A stretch of 26,823 nt of DNA from NCBI GenBank assembly GCA_913041865.1, contig CAJWIW010000003.1, forward strand, positions 1 through 26,823, written 5' to 3'. Of this stretch, positions 1-8,984 are shown in pieces. The stretch's first letter is position 1; every line of letters starts with the position of its first letter. Made by a program: the position numbers and the translations under genes. Under the pieces are notes generated by a model. It made no database searches. It saw only the letters and a program-made list of their open reading frames with translations, and was not told the origin of the DNA. Origin of the DNA: an uncultured Gammaproteobacteria bacterium. GTDB lineage: Bacteria > Pseudomonadota > Gammaproteobacteria > GCA-002705445 > GCA-002716945.

Positions 1-941
1 AAGATAAAAATAAATTTATAGCGCTATCTAATAGCTACCATGGTGAGACACTAGGATCACTCTCTATTAGCAATATAGACTTATATAAAAAGACTTACAA
101 TAAGATGCTCAAAAATACTATTATAGTTCCCTCCCCAGATAGTTTTAATAAAAAAGGTGATATTTCAGATAGAGAGCATAGTAAACAGATGTTTACCTTT
201 ATGCAAAAAGAGATAGAAAAGAATCACAAAAAGATATGTGCTGTTGTTATAGAACCCCTTGTGCAATGTGCTGGCTACATGAGGATGTATCATCCAATCT
301 ATCTTACGCTCTTACGAGAAGTATGTGATCACTACAACGTTCACCTAATTGCGGATGAAATAGCAGTGGGTTTCGGAAGAACTGGCAGTATGTTTGGTTA
401 TGAACAAGCAAAGATAACTCCTGACATCATATGTCTATCAAAGGGTATCACCGGTGGATATATGGCACTTTCTACTATTCTAACTAATGATGATATCTAC
501 GACGCATTCTATGATGAGTACACTAAACTGAATGCTTTTCTGCATTCACATAGTTACTCTGGTAATGCAATTGCATGCGCTGCAGCAAATGCAACATTGG
601 ATTTATTTGATCGAACAGATGTGTTAGGAAAAAATCGTGTACTATCAAATCATATCTATAAAAACTTTTCTTCATTTAAAAATCATCCTAATGTTGGTGA
701 TTTACGACAAACCGGTATGATTACAGCAATAGAATTGGTTAAAGATAAAAAAACAAAAAAAACATATGATTGGAAAGAAAGAAGAGGGATCAGAGCATAC
801 AAGTATGGGCTTGATAATAATGTTATATTGAGACCTCTGGGTAATGTGATATATTTCATGCCTCCTTATGTAATAAACAAAAAAGAAATTGATCATGTAT
901 CTAGCGTAGTAGAAGGTGCTATTGAAATTGCAACAAAATAA
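1..941 (+). CDS. bioA: Adenosylmethionine-8-amino-7-oxononanoate aminotransferase (5' end outside window)
   Basis: Class III PLP-dependent aminotransferase of biotin synthesis, making 7,8-diaminopelargonate (DAPA) from 7-keto-8-aminopelargonate (KAPA) with S-adenosylmethionine as usual amino donor. The reading frame (codons starting at base 3) is open from the left edge, so the gene begins before the window. In order it shows SYHGET (bases 33-50, cofactor phosphate region), DEIAVGFGRTG from about base 354 with the Asp that contacts the PLP ring, LSKGITGGY with the Schiff-base lysine at 441-443, and HSHSYSGN further on, typical of BioA rather than ornithine or acetylornithine aminotransferases. 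About 313 codons are present of a usual 420-450. It is first in a closely packed plus-strand run; rsmE begins one base after its TAA. No other bio gene is in the window. Another class III aminotransferase is possible but less likely. Confidence 0.87.
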   Translation, partial: DKNKFIALSNSYHGETLGSLSISNIDLYKKTYNKMLKNTIIVPSPDSFNKKGDISDREHSKQMFTFMQKEIEKNHKKICAVVIEPLVQCAGYMRMYHPIYLTLLREVCDHYNVHLIADEIAVGFGRTGSMFGYEQAKITPDIICLSKGITGGYMALSTILTNDDIYDAFYDEYTKLNAFLHSHSYSGNAIACAAANATLDLFDRTDVLGKNRVLSNHIYKNFSSFKNHPNVGDLRQTGMITAIELVKDKKTKKTYDWKERRGIRAYKYGLDNNVILRPLGNVIYFMPPYVINKKEIDHVSSVVEGAIEIATK

Positions 942-942
942 A

Positions 943-1635
943 TTGCACAGACTCTATTTCAATCAAAAGCTATCGACTAATGATATAATCACGCCCTCCT
1001 CTAGACAAATTGTAAGGTTAAAAAATGTTTTAAGATTAAAGGAATCAGCGGAGCTTATCTTATTTAATGGCGATGGTAAGGAATATCTTGGAATAATAAC
1101 TTTTAAATCAAATAAATCTATCAATATTATAAAAGAATTAAGACATGAGAATATTAACAAAAATAAAATCGTACTTGCACAATGTATTCCTAGTTATAAA
1201 TATATGGATTTTGCAATTCAAAAATCAGTTGAATTAGGAATTGATGAAATAATTCCTATAATCAGTCAAAGAAGTCATCCCGGAGATCACTCTAAAAAGA
1301 TGGATCATTGGAAAAAAGTTATTATACATGCAGTTGAACAGTCAGGAGGGCTCTATATACCAATCCTATCAGAACCGTTATCTTTAGAAGATCTATTTAA
1401 AGATAAAAACTATGGTAGATATGAAAGAATTTTATGTGACCCTTCTGGATTAGCATTAAGCAATGTTAATAGAAATAACTTTCCGAAGATTGTTATCGTT
1501 GGCCCAGAGGGAGGTTTCTCTGATAGCGAGTTGAATTTGGCAAGAACATTTGACTGGAATATTGTGACATTAGGAGATAGGATATTAAGGACTGAAACAG
1601 CAGCAATAGTTGCACAAGTGTTACTAAGAGGTTGA
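943..1635 (+). CDS. rsmE: 16S rRNA m3U1498 methyltransferase RsmE
   Basis: SPOUT-family methyltransferase that uses SAM to methylate N3 of U1498 in 16S rRNA of the 30S subunit. The C-terminal half has the knot signatures IVGPEGGFS and LGDRILRTETAA, and the N-terminal part fits the RsmE PUA-like RNA-binding domain. I chose the TTG at 943 because it gives MHRLYF, the usual start of the family, and begins just after the bioA stop. A GTG at 916 would add nine residues read inside bioA and cannot be excluded. The product is 230 residues from TTG, a normal length. No clear Shine-Dalgarno precedes it, so it probably depends on read-through or coupling from bioA. gshA starts one base after its TGA. 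Confidence 0.93.
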   Translation: MHRLYFNQKLSTNDIITPSSRQIVRLKNVLRLKESAELILFNGDGKEYLGIITFKSNKSINIIKELRHENINKNKIVLAQCIPSYKYMDFAIQKSVELGIDEIIPIISQRSHPGDHSKKMDHWKKVIIHAVEQSGGLYIPILSEPLSLEDLFKDKNYGRYERILCDPSGLALSNVNRNNFPKIVIVGPEGGFSDSELNLARTFDWNIVTLGDRILRTETAAIVAQVLLRG

Positions 1636-1636
1636 A

Positions 1637-2893
1637 GTGAATAATATACATTCCATTGCACGATATAGTAAAAAGTTTAGTAATGAAGACCTTCATGAAA
1701 TTATAATCTCAAAAAATCTAGAAATTGAGGCATGGTTTAGAAAACAGTGGATCAAATACCCTGCTCCATTCTATTCATCAATTGATTTAAGAAATTCTGG
1801 TTATAAGATCGCGCCAGTTGATACAAATTTATTTCCTGCAGGTTTTAATAATCTTGATGCCAGCATGGAGTCTCTCTATATTTCAGCTGTTCAACATACT
1901 CTTGAGAAACAATCAGCTGAGTTGACAAAATTACTTATAATAACTGAGAATCATACGAGAAATAAATTTTATAGTAAAAGCTTAACTACGCTTAAAAGTT
2001 TTATAGAAAAGGCTGGATTTGAGGTCCAAAGTTGTATGTTAGGTGATGAATCTAATACTGAAGCTATTAATAAGGATCTTGTATTAAATAATTCTATCCT
2101 CTCATACAAGAAATTTATTCCAGATATTGTTCTACTAAACAATGATTTATCTTCGGGTGTACCAAATATTCTAAAACATACAAAACAACTTATTCTCCCT
2201 GACTTACATATGGGATGGACAAATAGATCTAAAACTGTTCATTTTAAATATTTCACTGATATTATTTATAATTTCTCGAGAGTATTTAATGTTGATACAT
2301 GGTTATTGGAACCACTATTTAGAAATTGCGGTGAAATTGATTTTAAAACAAAGCAGGGTGAAGATTGTATAATTTATCATGCAAAAAAATTATTCGAATT
2401 AATTAAGATTAAGTATGAACAATATAACATTAATGAAAAACCATACATAATGATTAAGGCTGACTCGGGTACGTATGGTATGGGGATTATGCAGGTTAAT
2501 AGTATAGATGAAATAGTTAAGATTAATCGAAAACAAAGAACTAAAATGGCAAAAACAAAAGGTGGGAAGATTCTAAGAAGTGTTATCCTTCAAGAGGGTA
2601 TATACTCTAATGAAAAACTCTCATCCCCTAATAATGTTGTAGAGCCTGTGATCTATGCATTCGGAAGTAACTTGGTAGGGGGCTTCTATAGAGTTCATCA
2701 GGATAAAGACAATTCACAAAACCTAAATTCACCAGGTATGACCTTTAAACCTATACCATTTAATGACATTTGTATAAGTCCTGATCATAGCCAATCGATA
2801 TATTCTGACAAAAATAAGTTCTATATTTATGGTGTTGTTGCGAGATTAGCTATCTTAGCAGCTGCTAAAGAGCTTTATAATGTAGAGATATAA
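1637..2893 (+). CDS. gshA: Glutamate-cysteine ligase, Thiobacillus/Acidithiobacillus type
   Basis: Catalyses the first, ATP-dependent step of glutathione synthesis, joining L-glutamate and L-cysteine. The 418-residue protein is unlike the E. coli GshA fold family. It resembles the roughly 400-residue proteobacterial type described from Acidithiobacillus and found in several beta- and gammaproteobacteria. Its hallmark KADSGTYGMGIM lies near residue 275, followed by QEGIYS, a GGFYRVH segment and NLNSPGM. The start is GTG at 1637, supported by AAGAGG at 1626-1631 with a five-base spacer, one of the better ribosome binding sites here. gshB follows with no gap (TAA then ATG), so both glutathione enzymes are made from one message. 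Assignment rests on motif recall plus the gshB neighbour. Confidence 0.9.
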   Translation: MNNIHSIARYSKKFSNEDLHEIIISKNLEIEAWFRKQWIKYPAPFYSSIDLRNSGYKIAPVDTNLFPAGFNNLDASMESLYISAVQHTLEKQSAELTKLLIITENHTRNKFYSKSLTTLKSFIEKAGFEVQSCMLGDESNTEAINKDLVLNNSILSYKKFIPDIVLLNNDLSSGVPNILKHTKQLILPDLHMGWTNRSKTVHFKYFTDIIYNFSRVFNVDTWLLEPLFRNCGEIDFKTKQGEDCIIYHAKKLFELIKIKYEQYNINEKPYIMIKADSGTYGMGIMQVNSIDEIVKINRKQRTKMAKTKGGKILRSVILQEGIYSNEKLSSPNNVVEPVIYAFGSNLVGGFYRVHQDKDNSQNLNSPGMTFKPIPFNDICISPDHSQSIYSDKNKFYIYGVVARLAILAAAKELYNVEI

Positions 2894-3847
2894 ATGAACA
2901 AGATAGCTGTTCTAATGGATCCTATCGAAAATCTTGATCCCTCAAAAGATACGACTATTTGTCTGATAGAATCCTTACAGAAATTTGCAAAAATTTATTA
3001 TATTTTTCCAAACACAATATCATACAAAAATAATTTTGTTATCGCTTCAACAGCTGAAATAACAATTAATAGGAAAATATCTCAGTTCTATAAACTGTCT
3101 AAATCTAGAGAACAGAATTTAGATAAGATGGATGTAATATTATTTCGAAAAGACCCGCCTATAAATGATGATTATCTTAATGTTGCCCATATTCTTCAAA
3201 GGTTAGAGAGTGGTGGTAAGCTCGTAATGAATTCTCCTTCATCAATCATGATGATGAATGAAAAGATTCTTGGAGATTGTTATTCTCCGAATAGACTACC
3301 GTCTATAATCACTAATAATTATACAAATATGGTAAAGTTTATTAAAAAACATCATGATGTTGTTGCCAAACCACTTAATATGATGGCTGGTAAATTGATT
3401 CAAAAAATTAATGTGGATGATAAAAAATTTCAAAATAAGTTGTTACATACTCAAAATAATAACAGAGACAACTTTATCATATTGCAAAAATATTTAGATA
3501 TTCATAAATATGGAGATATGAGAATAATTATCTATAATGGAAAAGTGTATAAGAGATGCTTATTAAGATTCCCAAAGAAAACAGACTTTCGTGCAAACCT
3601 TGCCTGTGGCGGAAATTTCTTAATAAAAGATGTCCCCAAATCATTATTAGATCATCTGATAATCGTTGCAGGAATATTATTAAATAACGGGATTTATTTT
3701 GCAGGCATAGATATTATAGGAAAGTATATGACAGAAATAAATATAACATCACCAACTGGCTTAGTTGAATTGACTAATGAAAATGAAGACCTTTCGACTG
3801 AGATAGCCAGAGATTTTATAGAAGTAATTGATGATCATAAAAAATGA
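2894..3847 (+). CDS. gshB: Glutathione synthetase
   Basis: ATP-grasp ligase that adds glycine to gamma-glutamylcysteine, completing glutathione. At 317 residues it matches E. coli GshB in length. It follows that protein in order: MDPIENLDPSKD at the N-terminus, FRKDPPIND near residue 80, a central VAKPL segment, a RANLACGGN segment, and AGIDIIGKYMTEINITSPTG at the C-terminal metal/ATP site. One oddity stands out. The flexible ATP-phosphate loop after KPL reads NMMAGKLIQKI where E. coli has a glycine-rich DGMGGASIFRV, so several conserved glycines are missing. The remaining catalytic segments look intact, so I infer a working but diverged enzyme. It abuts gshA and its TGA overlaps the ruvX ATG (ATGA). 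Confidence 0.94.
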   Translation: MNKIAVLMDPIENLDPSKDTTICLIESLQKFAKIYYIFPNTISYKNNFVIASTAEITINRKISQFYKLSKSREQNLDKMDVILFRKDPPINDDYLNVAHILQRLESGGKLVMNSPSSIMMMNEKILGDCYSPNRLPSIITNNYTNMVKFIKKHHDVVAKPLNMMAGKLIQKINVDDKKFQNKLLHTQNNNRDNFIILQKYLDIHKYGDMRIIIYNGKVYKRCLLRFPKKTDFRANLACGGNFLIKDVPKSLLDHLIIVAGILLNNGIYFAGIDIIGKYMTEINITSPTGLVELTNENEDLSTEIARDFIEVIDDHKK

Positions 3848-4299
3848 ATACCAGCAGATCAAATGAAATACTAACTTGTCTCGGCATTGATTATGGTCTG
3901 AAAAAAGTTGGTATCTCTCTAGGGCAGACAGTTACATGTAAGGCTAGGCCACTATCTATATTAAAAAATGATAAAGTTTTCATGGAAAATATTTGCAAAA
4001 TCATTGAGAATTGGCAACCAGACGTTATTATTATTGGTGATCCACAAACAACAAATAACAGGATATTGGCCCGAGAATTAGATAAATTTTCATCATCATT
4101 AGAGACTGAATATGGGTCTAAAATCAAAATAGTGAAGTTTTCTGAGACATTATCTACAGAAGAGGCCAAGATGGTATTTAAAGAACTAAGAAGAAATAGG
4201 GCTCTAAATAAAAAGAAAAAGCAAGTCGATGATATCTCAGCTTGTCTTATTTTGGAAAGCTGGTTTAATGATATAACAACGCAAAAAAATGGAAATTGA
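3844..4299 (+). CDS. ruvX: Holliday junction resolvase-like RuvX/YqgF
   Basis: RNase H-fold nuclease of the YqgF family, linked in E. coli to maturation of the 16S rRNA 5' end and also described as a Holliday junction resolvase homologue. The family's acidic residues are visible: Asp16 in GIDYG, Glu101 in SETLSTEEA, and Asp129 in VDDISA near the C-terminus. The 151-residue length is slightly above usual. The loop usually written VVGLP plus a downstream DG reads IIIGDPQTTNN here, a modest departure. It overlaps gshB by 4 bases and pyrB by 11, so translation is probably coupled. Confidence 0.92.
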   Translation: MNTSRSNEILTCLGIDYGLKKVGISLGQTVTCKARPLSILKNDKVFMENICKIIENWQPDVIIIGDPQTTNNRILARELDKFSSSLETEYGSKIKIVKFSETLSTEEAKMVFKELRRNRALNKKKKQVDDISACLILESWFNDITTQKNGN

Positions 4300-5242
4300 T
4301 CAGAAAATACAATTTAGCTCAAGTAATAAGTTGATACATCTACTAAACATTTCAAACATGTCTAGAGAACAGATTTTTGAAATTCTTGACTTAGCTGAAA
4401 CGTATGTAGATAACAAGCAAAAGAGGTATAGCGATCTTGAAGGCAGGACTATTGCAAGCCTATTCTTTGAGCCCAGCACCCGCACAAAAACTACATTTGA
4501 ACTAGCGTCTAAACGATTATCTGCCGATTTCATAAATATAGACATATCCAACTCATCTACATTGAAGGGTGAATCTATTGTGGACATGATTAAGACTCTT
4601 GAAGCGATGAGTTGCGATATGTTCATTGTAAGACACTCAATTTCTGGCACCCCACATTACATTGCGAAACAAGTAGGAGAAAAAATTTCAGTTATAAATG
4701 CTGGCGATGGAATTCATGCGCATCCAACACAAGCAATGTTGGATATGTATACAATTAGAAAATATAAAAAGAAATTTGATAATCTCAAAGTTGCGATAGT
4801 TGGTGACATACTTCACTCAAGGGTAGCAAAATCTCTGATAACTAGTCTGACGATTCTATCTGTAAAAAAAATAAATATAATTGGTCCAAAAATACTAATG
4901 CCAGAAAATCTAAATGAACTCCATGTTGAATATTTTGACAGTTTAGAGGACGGCATTTCTGGGTGTGATGTTGTTATAATGCTTCGCTTACAAAAAGAGA
5001 GAATGCATGAAGCACTAATATCAACTGATGACTATTATAAAAAATATGGCCTAACGAGTAAAAAACTTCAATCGGCATCGAGAGATGTTATTGTGATGCA
5101 TCCTGGGCCAATAAATAGAGGGATTGAAATTGACTCGGATGTGGCTGATGGAAATAACTCAGTAATCCTAGATCAAGTTACATCAGGAATTTCAATAAGG
5201 ATGGCTATTATGTCCATGATTATGAATAATAGACTTAAATGA
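4289..5242 (+). CDS. pyrB: Aspartate carbamoyltransferase catalytic chain
   Basis: Condenses carbamoyl phosphate with aspartate in the second step of pyrimidine synthesis. The 317 residues carry the carbamoyl-phosphate signature FFEPSTRTKTTFE (Ser63-Thr-Arg-Thr), the TLKGES lysine near residue 93, HAHPTQAMLD around residue 145, and the aspartate-binding HPGPINRG near the C-terminus. The start ATG lies inside the end of ruvX (11-base overlap). ruvX next to pyrB is a recurring arrangement, but neither a pyrR regulator nor a pyrC-like dihydroorotase gene follows here. The next gene, yggS, starts in an ATGA overlap. No attenuator or leader peptide is visible, and there is no room for one. Confidence 0.96.
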   Translation: MEIDQKIQFSSSNKLIHLLNISNMSREQIFEILDLAETYVDNKQKRYSDLEGRTIASLFFEPSTRTKTTFELASKRLSADFINIDISNSSTLKGESIVDMIKTLEAMSCDMFIVRHSISGTPHYIAKQVGEKISVINAGDGIHAHPTQAMLDMYTIRKYKKKFDNLKVAIVGDILHSRVAKSLITSLTILSVKKINIIGPKILMPENLNELHVEYFDSLEDGISGCDVVIMLRLQKERMHEALISTDDYYKKYGLTSKKLQSASRDVIVMHPGPINRGIEIDSDVADGNNSVILDQVTSGISIRMAIMSMIMNNRLK

Positions 5243-5919
5243 ATCAAACCTATCTTGATAATCTTGCTGAAATATCTGCAAATATAAAAAATGCATCACT
5301 TAGATCTGGTGATAACATAAAATTAGTTTTAGTCTCAAAATCGCAAAAAAAAGATTCTATTAAAAAAATCTATGATCTAGGATATAGGAGTTTTGGTGAG
5401 AATTATCTTCAAGAAGCAAAAGAAAAGATAGAATCTCTAGATGGTTATGATATTGAGTGGCATTTCATTGGTAGGTTACAATCTAATAAAATTAAAGAAA
5501 TAGTAAAGTTATTCGACTGGATTCATACTGTATCCTCAAAAAAACATATGGATATGATCGACAAGTTCTCAATGGAATGTAACAAAATCATGAATGTATG
5601 TATTCAAATAAATATAGATGATGAGGAGAGTAAATCTGGGTTGGACCTAAATAAGGTAGATGATTTTATAAGCATTTCTGAGAATTACAGGAATATCCAA
5701 ACGAGAGGTATTATGGCCATACCCTCAAAAACTAATGCTCTTGAAAAAAAAGAACATTCATATGCACTTTTATCAGAGAAATTTACCGAACTACGAGCAA
5801 AATTAGTCAATTTTGATACACTTTCACTTGGGATGAGTAACGACTATCAATTAGCACTTGCTCATAATGCTAATCTTATTAGAATAGGTACTTTAGTTTT
5901 TGGAGCAAGAGAAAAATGA
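5239..5919 (+). CDS. yggS: PLP homeostasis protein YggS/PLPBP
   Basis: PLP-binding protein without known catalytic turnover, implicated in vitamin B6 balance and amino-acid/2-oxo-acid homeostasis. The 226-residue protein has the Schiff-base lysine Lys34 in LVSKSQ, then FGENYLQEA, WHFIGRLQSNK and, at the end, LSLGMSNDYQLALAHNA with RIGTLVFG forming the phosphate-binding part of the TIM barrel. The usual glycine of the MGMSGD motif is Asn here (GMSND). It sits between pyrB and proC, with ATGA overlaps on both sides. The yggS-proC-yggT order is widespread in proteobacteria. Confidence 0.95.
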   Translation: MNQTYLDNLAEISANIKNASLRSGDNIKLVLVSKSQKKDSIKKIYDLGYRSFGENYLQEAKEKIESLDGYDIEWHFIGRLQSNKIKEIVKLFDWIHTVSSKKHMDMIDKFSMECNKIMNVCIQINIDDEESKSGLDLNKVDDFISISENYRNIQTRGIMAIPSKTNALEKKEHSYALLSEKFTELRAKLVNFDTLSLGMSNDYQLALAHNANLIRIGTLVFGAREK

Positions 5920-6728
5920 TCAAAAATATTTCTATAATCGGTGGAGGTAATCTAGCGCAATGTTTTGTTGATAGAATTATATCTTGTAAACAAAATCACA
6001 AAGTTTCAATATTTGACATCGATAAGAAAAAAAATAAATACTCTAAAAAAAGGAACATTAAATTTTTTTCCTCTATTGATCAGAATTTATCTGAATCTGA
6101 ACTAATTTTACTTGCGATAAAACCTAATGACTTTAAGCTTGTTTCAAAAGATATAATTGAATACGGAAATAAGAAAAGTACAGTTTTAAGTTTAATGGCA
6201 GGTAGTAGACTAAATGTAATTGATAAATTACTTAATAAAAGTTTCTATACGGCAAGAATAATGACAAATATAAATGCACAGTTTGGGAATGCTCAGTCAT
6301 TTATTTTTACTAAAGGATGTTTTCCGAGAAATAGGCTAGACAGTGTAATTAATTTTCTAAATATATTTGGGACCACAACTAAGGTTAACACAGAAATACA
6401 AATTGATAAACTTACTGCATTATGTGGAAGTGGGCCTGCATATTTTTTATATTTTACACAAATAGTTAAAGATACTTTCAAAAAATTTGGATTTAGAGAT
6501 GATCAAGCAGAGGAGTTATCAAGGAATCTTTTTTATTCCACAGGTTATACTTGTTATCATAATAAGAATAATATGGAAAATATAAAAAAAACAATCGTTT
6601 CAAAAAAAGGAACTACCGAAGCTGCTCTCAATAGAATGAAAGAAAAGAATATTCGTAAAATAATTATGGAATCAATAGATCAGGCATATAAAAAATCCGT
6701 CCAGTTAGGGAAAAGAAATAATGACTAA
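5916..6728 (+). CDS. proC: Pyrroline-5-carboxylate reductase
   Basis: NAD(P)H-dependent reductase making L-proline from pyrroline-5-carboxylate. The 270 residues start with a Rossmann dinucleotide site (IIGGGNLAQ, where GxGNM is usual) and include the MTNINAQFGNA segment. The family signature is LTALCGSGPAYF in the dimerising helical domain, followed by SKKGTTEAALNRM. Length is normal. It overlaps yggS by 4 bases and yggT by 8 bases, so the three are likely translated together. The basic, lysine-rich stretch after residue 30 is consistent with the AT-rich codon use around it. Confidence 0.96.
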   Translation: MIKNISIIGGGNLAQCFVDRIISCKQNHKVSIFDIDKKKNKYSKKRNIKFFSSIDQNLSESELILLAIKPNDFKLVSKDIIEYGNKKSTVLSLMAGSRLNVIDKLLNKSFYTARIMTNINAQFGNAQSFIFTKGCFPRNRLDSVINFLNIFGTTTKVNTEIQIDKLTALCGSGPAYFLYFTQIVKDTFKKFGFRDDQAEELSRNLFYSTGYTCYHNKNNMENIKKTIVSKKGTTEAALNRMKEKNIRKIIMESIDQAYKKSVQLGKRNND

Positions 6729-7290
6729 CTATACATCACAACCCATAATCTTTATTCTTGTTACTATCGTTAGTTTTTTACAGTTTGCATTAATCTTAAG
6801 ACTGCTATTTGAGATTATGAGGGTCAATTTCTATAATCCTGTGTGTCAAGTTATCATTAAAATAACTGACCCTATATTAAAACCCCTGAGATTAATACCC
6901 TCATATCTTGGGAGAGTAGACTTAATTATAATAATCCTGGCGACAGCCATTACAGCATTTAAGATTTATTTACCATATATAACTACTGGATTTGAATTTA
7001 GCATGAATACTCTCATTGTTGCGAGCTTTGGAAAGTTTTTAGATGAAATCTTTACCATCATCTGGTGGTGTGTAATTATTGGAGCTATAGGGAGTTGGTT
7101 TATGGCTTATAATTCTCATCCTATTTTTACACTGATTGACGAAATATGTGAACCACTTTACAGACCCATAAGGAATATAATTCCTGCCACATCTGGGATA
7201 GACTTCTCTCCAATAATTCTTCTTGTAGCAATTAAAGTTCTACAGATGATAATTATTCCACCTATATTTCATCTAGCTAATCTACTATGA
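6721..7290 (+). CDS. yggT: YggT family integral membrane protein
   Basis: Inner-membrane protein with two YGGT repeats, each a hydrophobic helix pair around an NPV/HPIF turn and an amphipathic TDP-L-PLR or CEPLYRPIR segment. The first unit is about residues 8-75 (NFYNPVCQ, KPLRLIPS), the second about 100-185 (NSHPIFTL, YRPIRNIIP, GIDFSPII). Four membrane segments are visible. Its role is unsettled: the family has been linked to osmotic stress tolerance and cell-envelope or division functions. It follows proC with an 8-base overlap and shares an ATGA with metX. Confidence 0.92.
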   Translation: MTNYTSQPIIFILVTIVSFLQFALILRLLFEIMRVNFYNPVCQVIIKITDPILKPLRLIPSYLGRVDLIIIILATAITAFKIYLPYITTGFEFSMNTLIVASFGKFLDEIFTIIWWCVIIGAIGSWFMAYNSHPIFTLIDEICEPLYRPIRNIIPATSGIDFSPIILLVAIKVLQMIIIPPIFHLANLL

Positions 7291-8399
7291 CATTAAATTT
7301 AAAAACATCAACTGCAAATATAGAACACAGTATTAAGCTAGCTTCTGGAACTGTAATACCATCATACGACATAAGATATGAAACATACGGCAAACTTAAC
7401 CAAGATAAGAGTAATGCAATCTTAATATGTCATGCTCTATCAGGAAATCATCATGCTGCAGGTAAATACGATAATGAGGATAAGTATGGGTGGTGGGACA
7501 ACATGATAGGACCAGGAAAGCCAATAGATACAGATTCATTATACGTAGTATGTTTGAATAATATCGGTGGATGTCATGGTTCTACAGGGCCAAATACCAA
7601 AGATAAAAAGACAGGCAAATATTTTGGAATGAACTTTCCGATCGTAACAGTGTCAGATTGGGTAAATACACAAAAGTCTCTTATGGATTATTTAAGGATA
7701 CCAAAATGGAATTTTGTTATAGGTGGTAGTTTAGGTGGCATGCAAGCAATGCAATGGGCATTTCAATTCCCAACTTTGATCGATAATTGTATTATTATCG
7801 CTGCAGCTCCTAAACTCACTGCTCAAAATATTGCATTTAACGAAGTTGCGAGACAAGCAATAATGAAAGACCCTAACTGGTGTGGAGGTGATTATTTAAA
7901 TCAAAATAAGTTACCTGATAAAGGTTTGTCTCTAGCGAGGATGTTAGGCCACATTACTTATCTTTCAGATGATTCCATGAAAAAGAAATTTGGAAGGGAT
8001 CTTAGAGAAACAGAGCTAAAATTTAATTATGAGGTTGATTTTGAGATTGAAAGCTATTTGAGATATCAAGGCGAAAAATTTGTATCAAACTTTGATGCAA
8101 ACACTTACCTATTAATGACAAAGAGTCTGGATTATTTTGATCCTATTAAAGATTTTGGTGACAAATTAAAAACTAGGTTAGCAAAAAATAAAAGTAATTT
8201 TTTAGTAATTTCATTTACATCTGATTGGAGATTTCCACCAAAGAGATCGAAAGAAATAGTTGAACTACTGTTAGATCATAAAAAAGATGTAAGTTATGCT
8301 GAAATAAAATCAAGTGGTGGCCATGATGCATTTTTGATGGAAAATGAAGACTATTTTGATGTTATGAAGAACTTTATTGTGAGATCCAAATGCGTATAA
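7287..8399 (+). CDS. metX: Homoserine O-acyltransferase MetX
   Basis: Alpha/beta-hydrolase-fold acyltransferase that activates homoserine with acetyl- or succinyl-CoA for methionine synthesis. The 370 residues include the nucleophile elbow GGSLGGMQA (Ser148), the acid FTSDWRFPP near residue 310 and the histidine SSGGHDAF near 345, a complete catalytic triad. SGNHHAAG and GGCHGSTGP form the expected oxyanion and homoserine-pocket segments. In proteobacteria members of this family use either acyl-CoA, and I cannot tell which from sequence by eye. It overlaps yggT by 4 bases and metW by 10. metX-metW is a conserved pair. Confidence 0.95.
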   Translation: MTLNLKTSTANIEHSIKLASGTVIPSYDIRYETYGKLNQDKSNAILICHALSGNHHAAGKYDNEDKYGWWDNMIGPGKPIDTDSLYVVCLNNIGGCHGSTGPNTKDKKTGKYFGMNFPIVTVSDWVNTQKSLMDYLRIPKWNFVIGGSLGGMQAMQWAFQFPTLIDNCIIIAAAPKLTAQNIAFNEVARQAIMKDPNWCGGDYLNQNKLPDKGLSLARMLGHITYLSDDSMKKKFGRDLRETELKFNYEVDFEIESYLRYQGEKFVSNFDANTYLLMTKSLDYFDPIKDFGDKLKTRLAKNKSNFLVISFTSDWRFPPKRSKEIVELLLDHKKDVSYAEIKSSGGHDAFLMENEDYFDVMKNFIVRSKCV

Positions 8400-8983
8400 G
8401 AGAGGATCTTGAATTAATAAGTTCATGGGTGAAGAAAAACTCAAGAGTTTTAGATTTAGGCTGTGGGGATGGAAACTTACTAAAAATACTAAAAGAACAA
8501 AAAAATGTTACAGGGTATGGTGTAGATAATGATATTTATCAAATAAAATTATCTTTAGATAACACAATCAACGTCTTACAACTGGATCTTGATGATGGTC
8601 TCAATGATTTTAAAGACGATACTTTTGATTATGTTATTCTAGCTCAATCACTTCAAGAAATTAAGAACCCAAAAAAACTTCTCAAAGAAATGTTACGCAT
8701 AGGTAAAGAAGTTATAATATCCTTTCCGAATATGGGTCACTGGAGTTCCCGTGTTCAACTTTTTTTCGAGGGTAGGATGCCAGTAACGAGTGAATTGCCA
8801 TATAGCTGGCATGATACACCTAACATACACTTATGTACTATTTGTGATTTTGAGAATTTTTGTAAAGAAAATAATTTTATAATATCTGATAGTTCAATAA
8901 CAAGTAGATCAGTTTTGGATAACATTATGATTAAAATTTTACCAAATTTATTTGGTCAGGTTGCATTATTTAGAATACAATAG
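8390..8983 (+). CDS. metW: MetW methionine biosynthesis protein
   Basis: SAM-dependent methyltransferase-fold protein that accompanies MetX in many proteobacteria; it is thought to support homoserine acylation, but its chemistry is not well established. The SAM-binding motif VLDLGCGDGNLL is near residue 20. A MetW-specific stretch follows from about residue 115: FPNMGHWSSR, RMPVTSELPY and WHDTPNIHLCT. Length (197) is typical. It is the last gene of the plus-strand run; its stop is one base from the stop of the opposite-strand TerB-like gene, leaving no intergenic terminator. In many gammaproteobacteria rdgB follows metW; here rdgB is about 5 kb away. Confidence 0.94.
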   Translation: MRIREDLELISSWVKKNSRVLDLGCGDGNLLKILKEQKNVTGYGVDNDIYQIKLSLDNTINVLQLDLDDGLNDFKDDTFDYVILAQSLQEIKNPKKLLKEMLRIGKEVIISFPNMGHWSSRVQLFFEGRMPVTSELPYSWHDTPNIHLCTICDFENFCKENNFIISDSSITSRSVLDNIMIKILPNLFGQVALFRIQ

Positions 8984-8984
8984 C

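Noticed and set aside
4300..4650. Open frame of 116 codons opposite the start of pyrB
   Set aside because: Antisense to clear pyrB motifs; no family resemblance and no room for a promoter or start signal.
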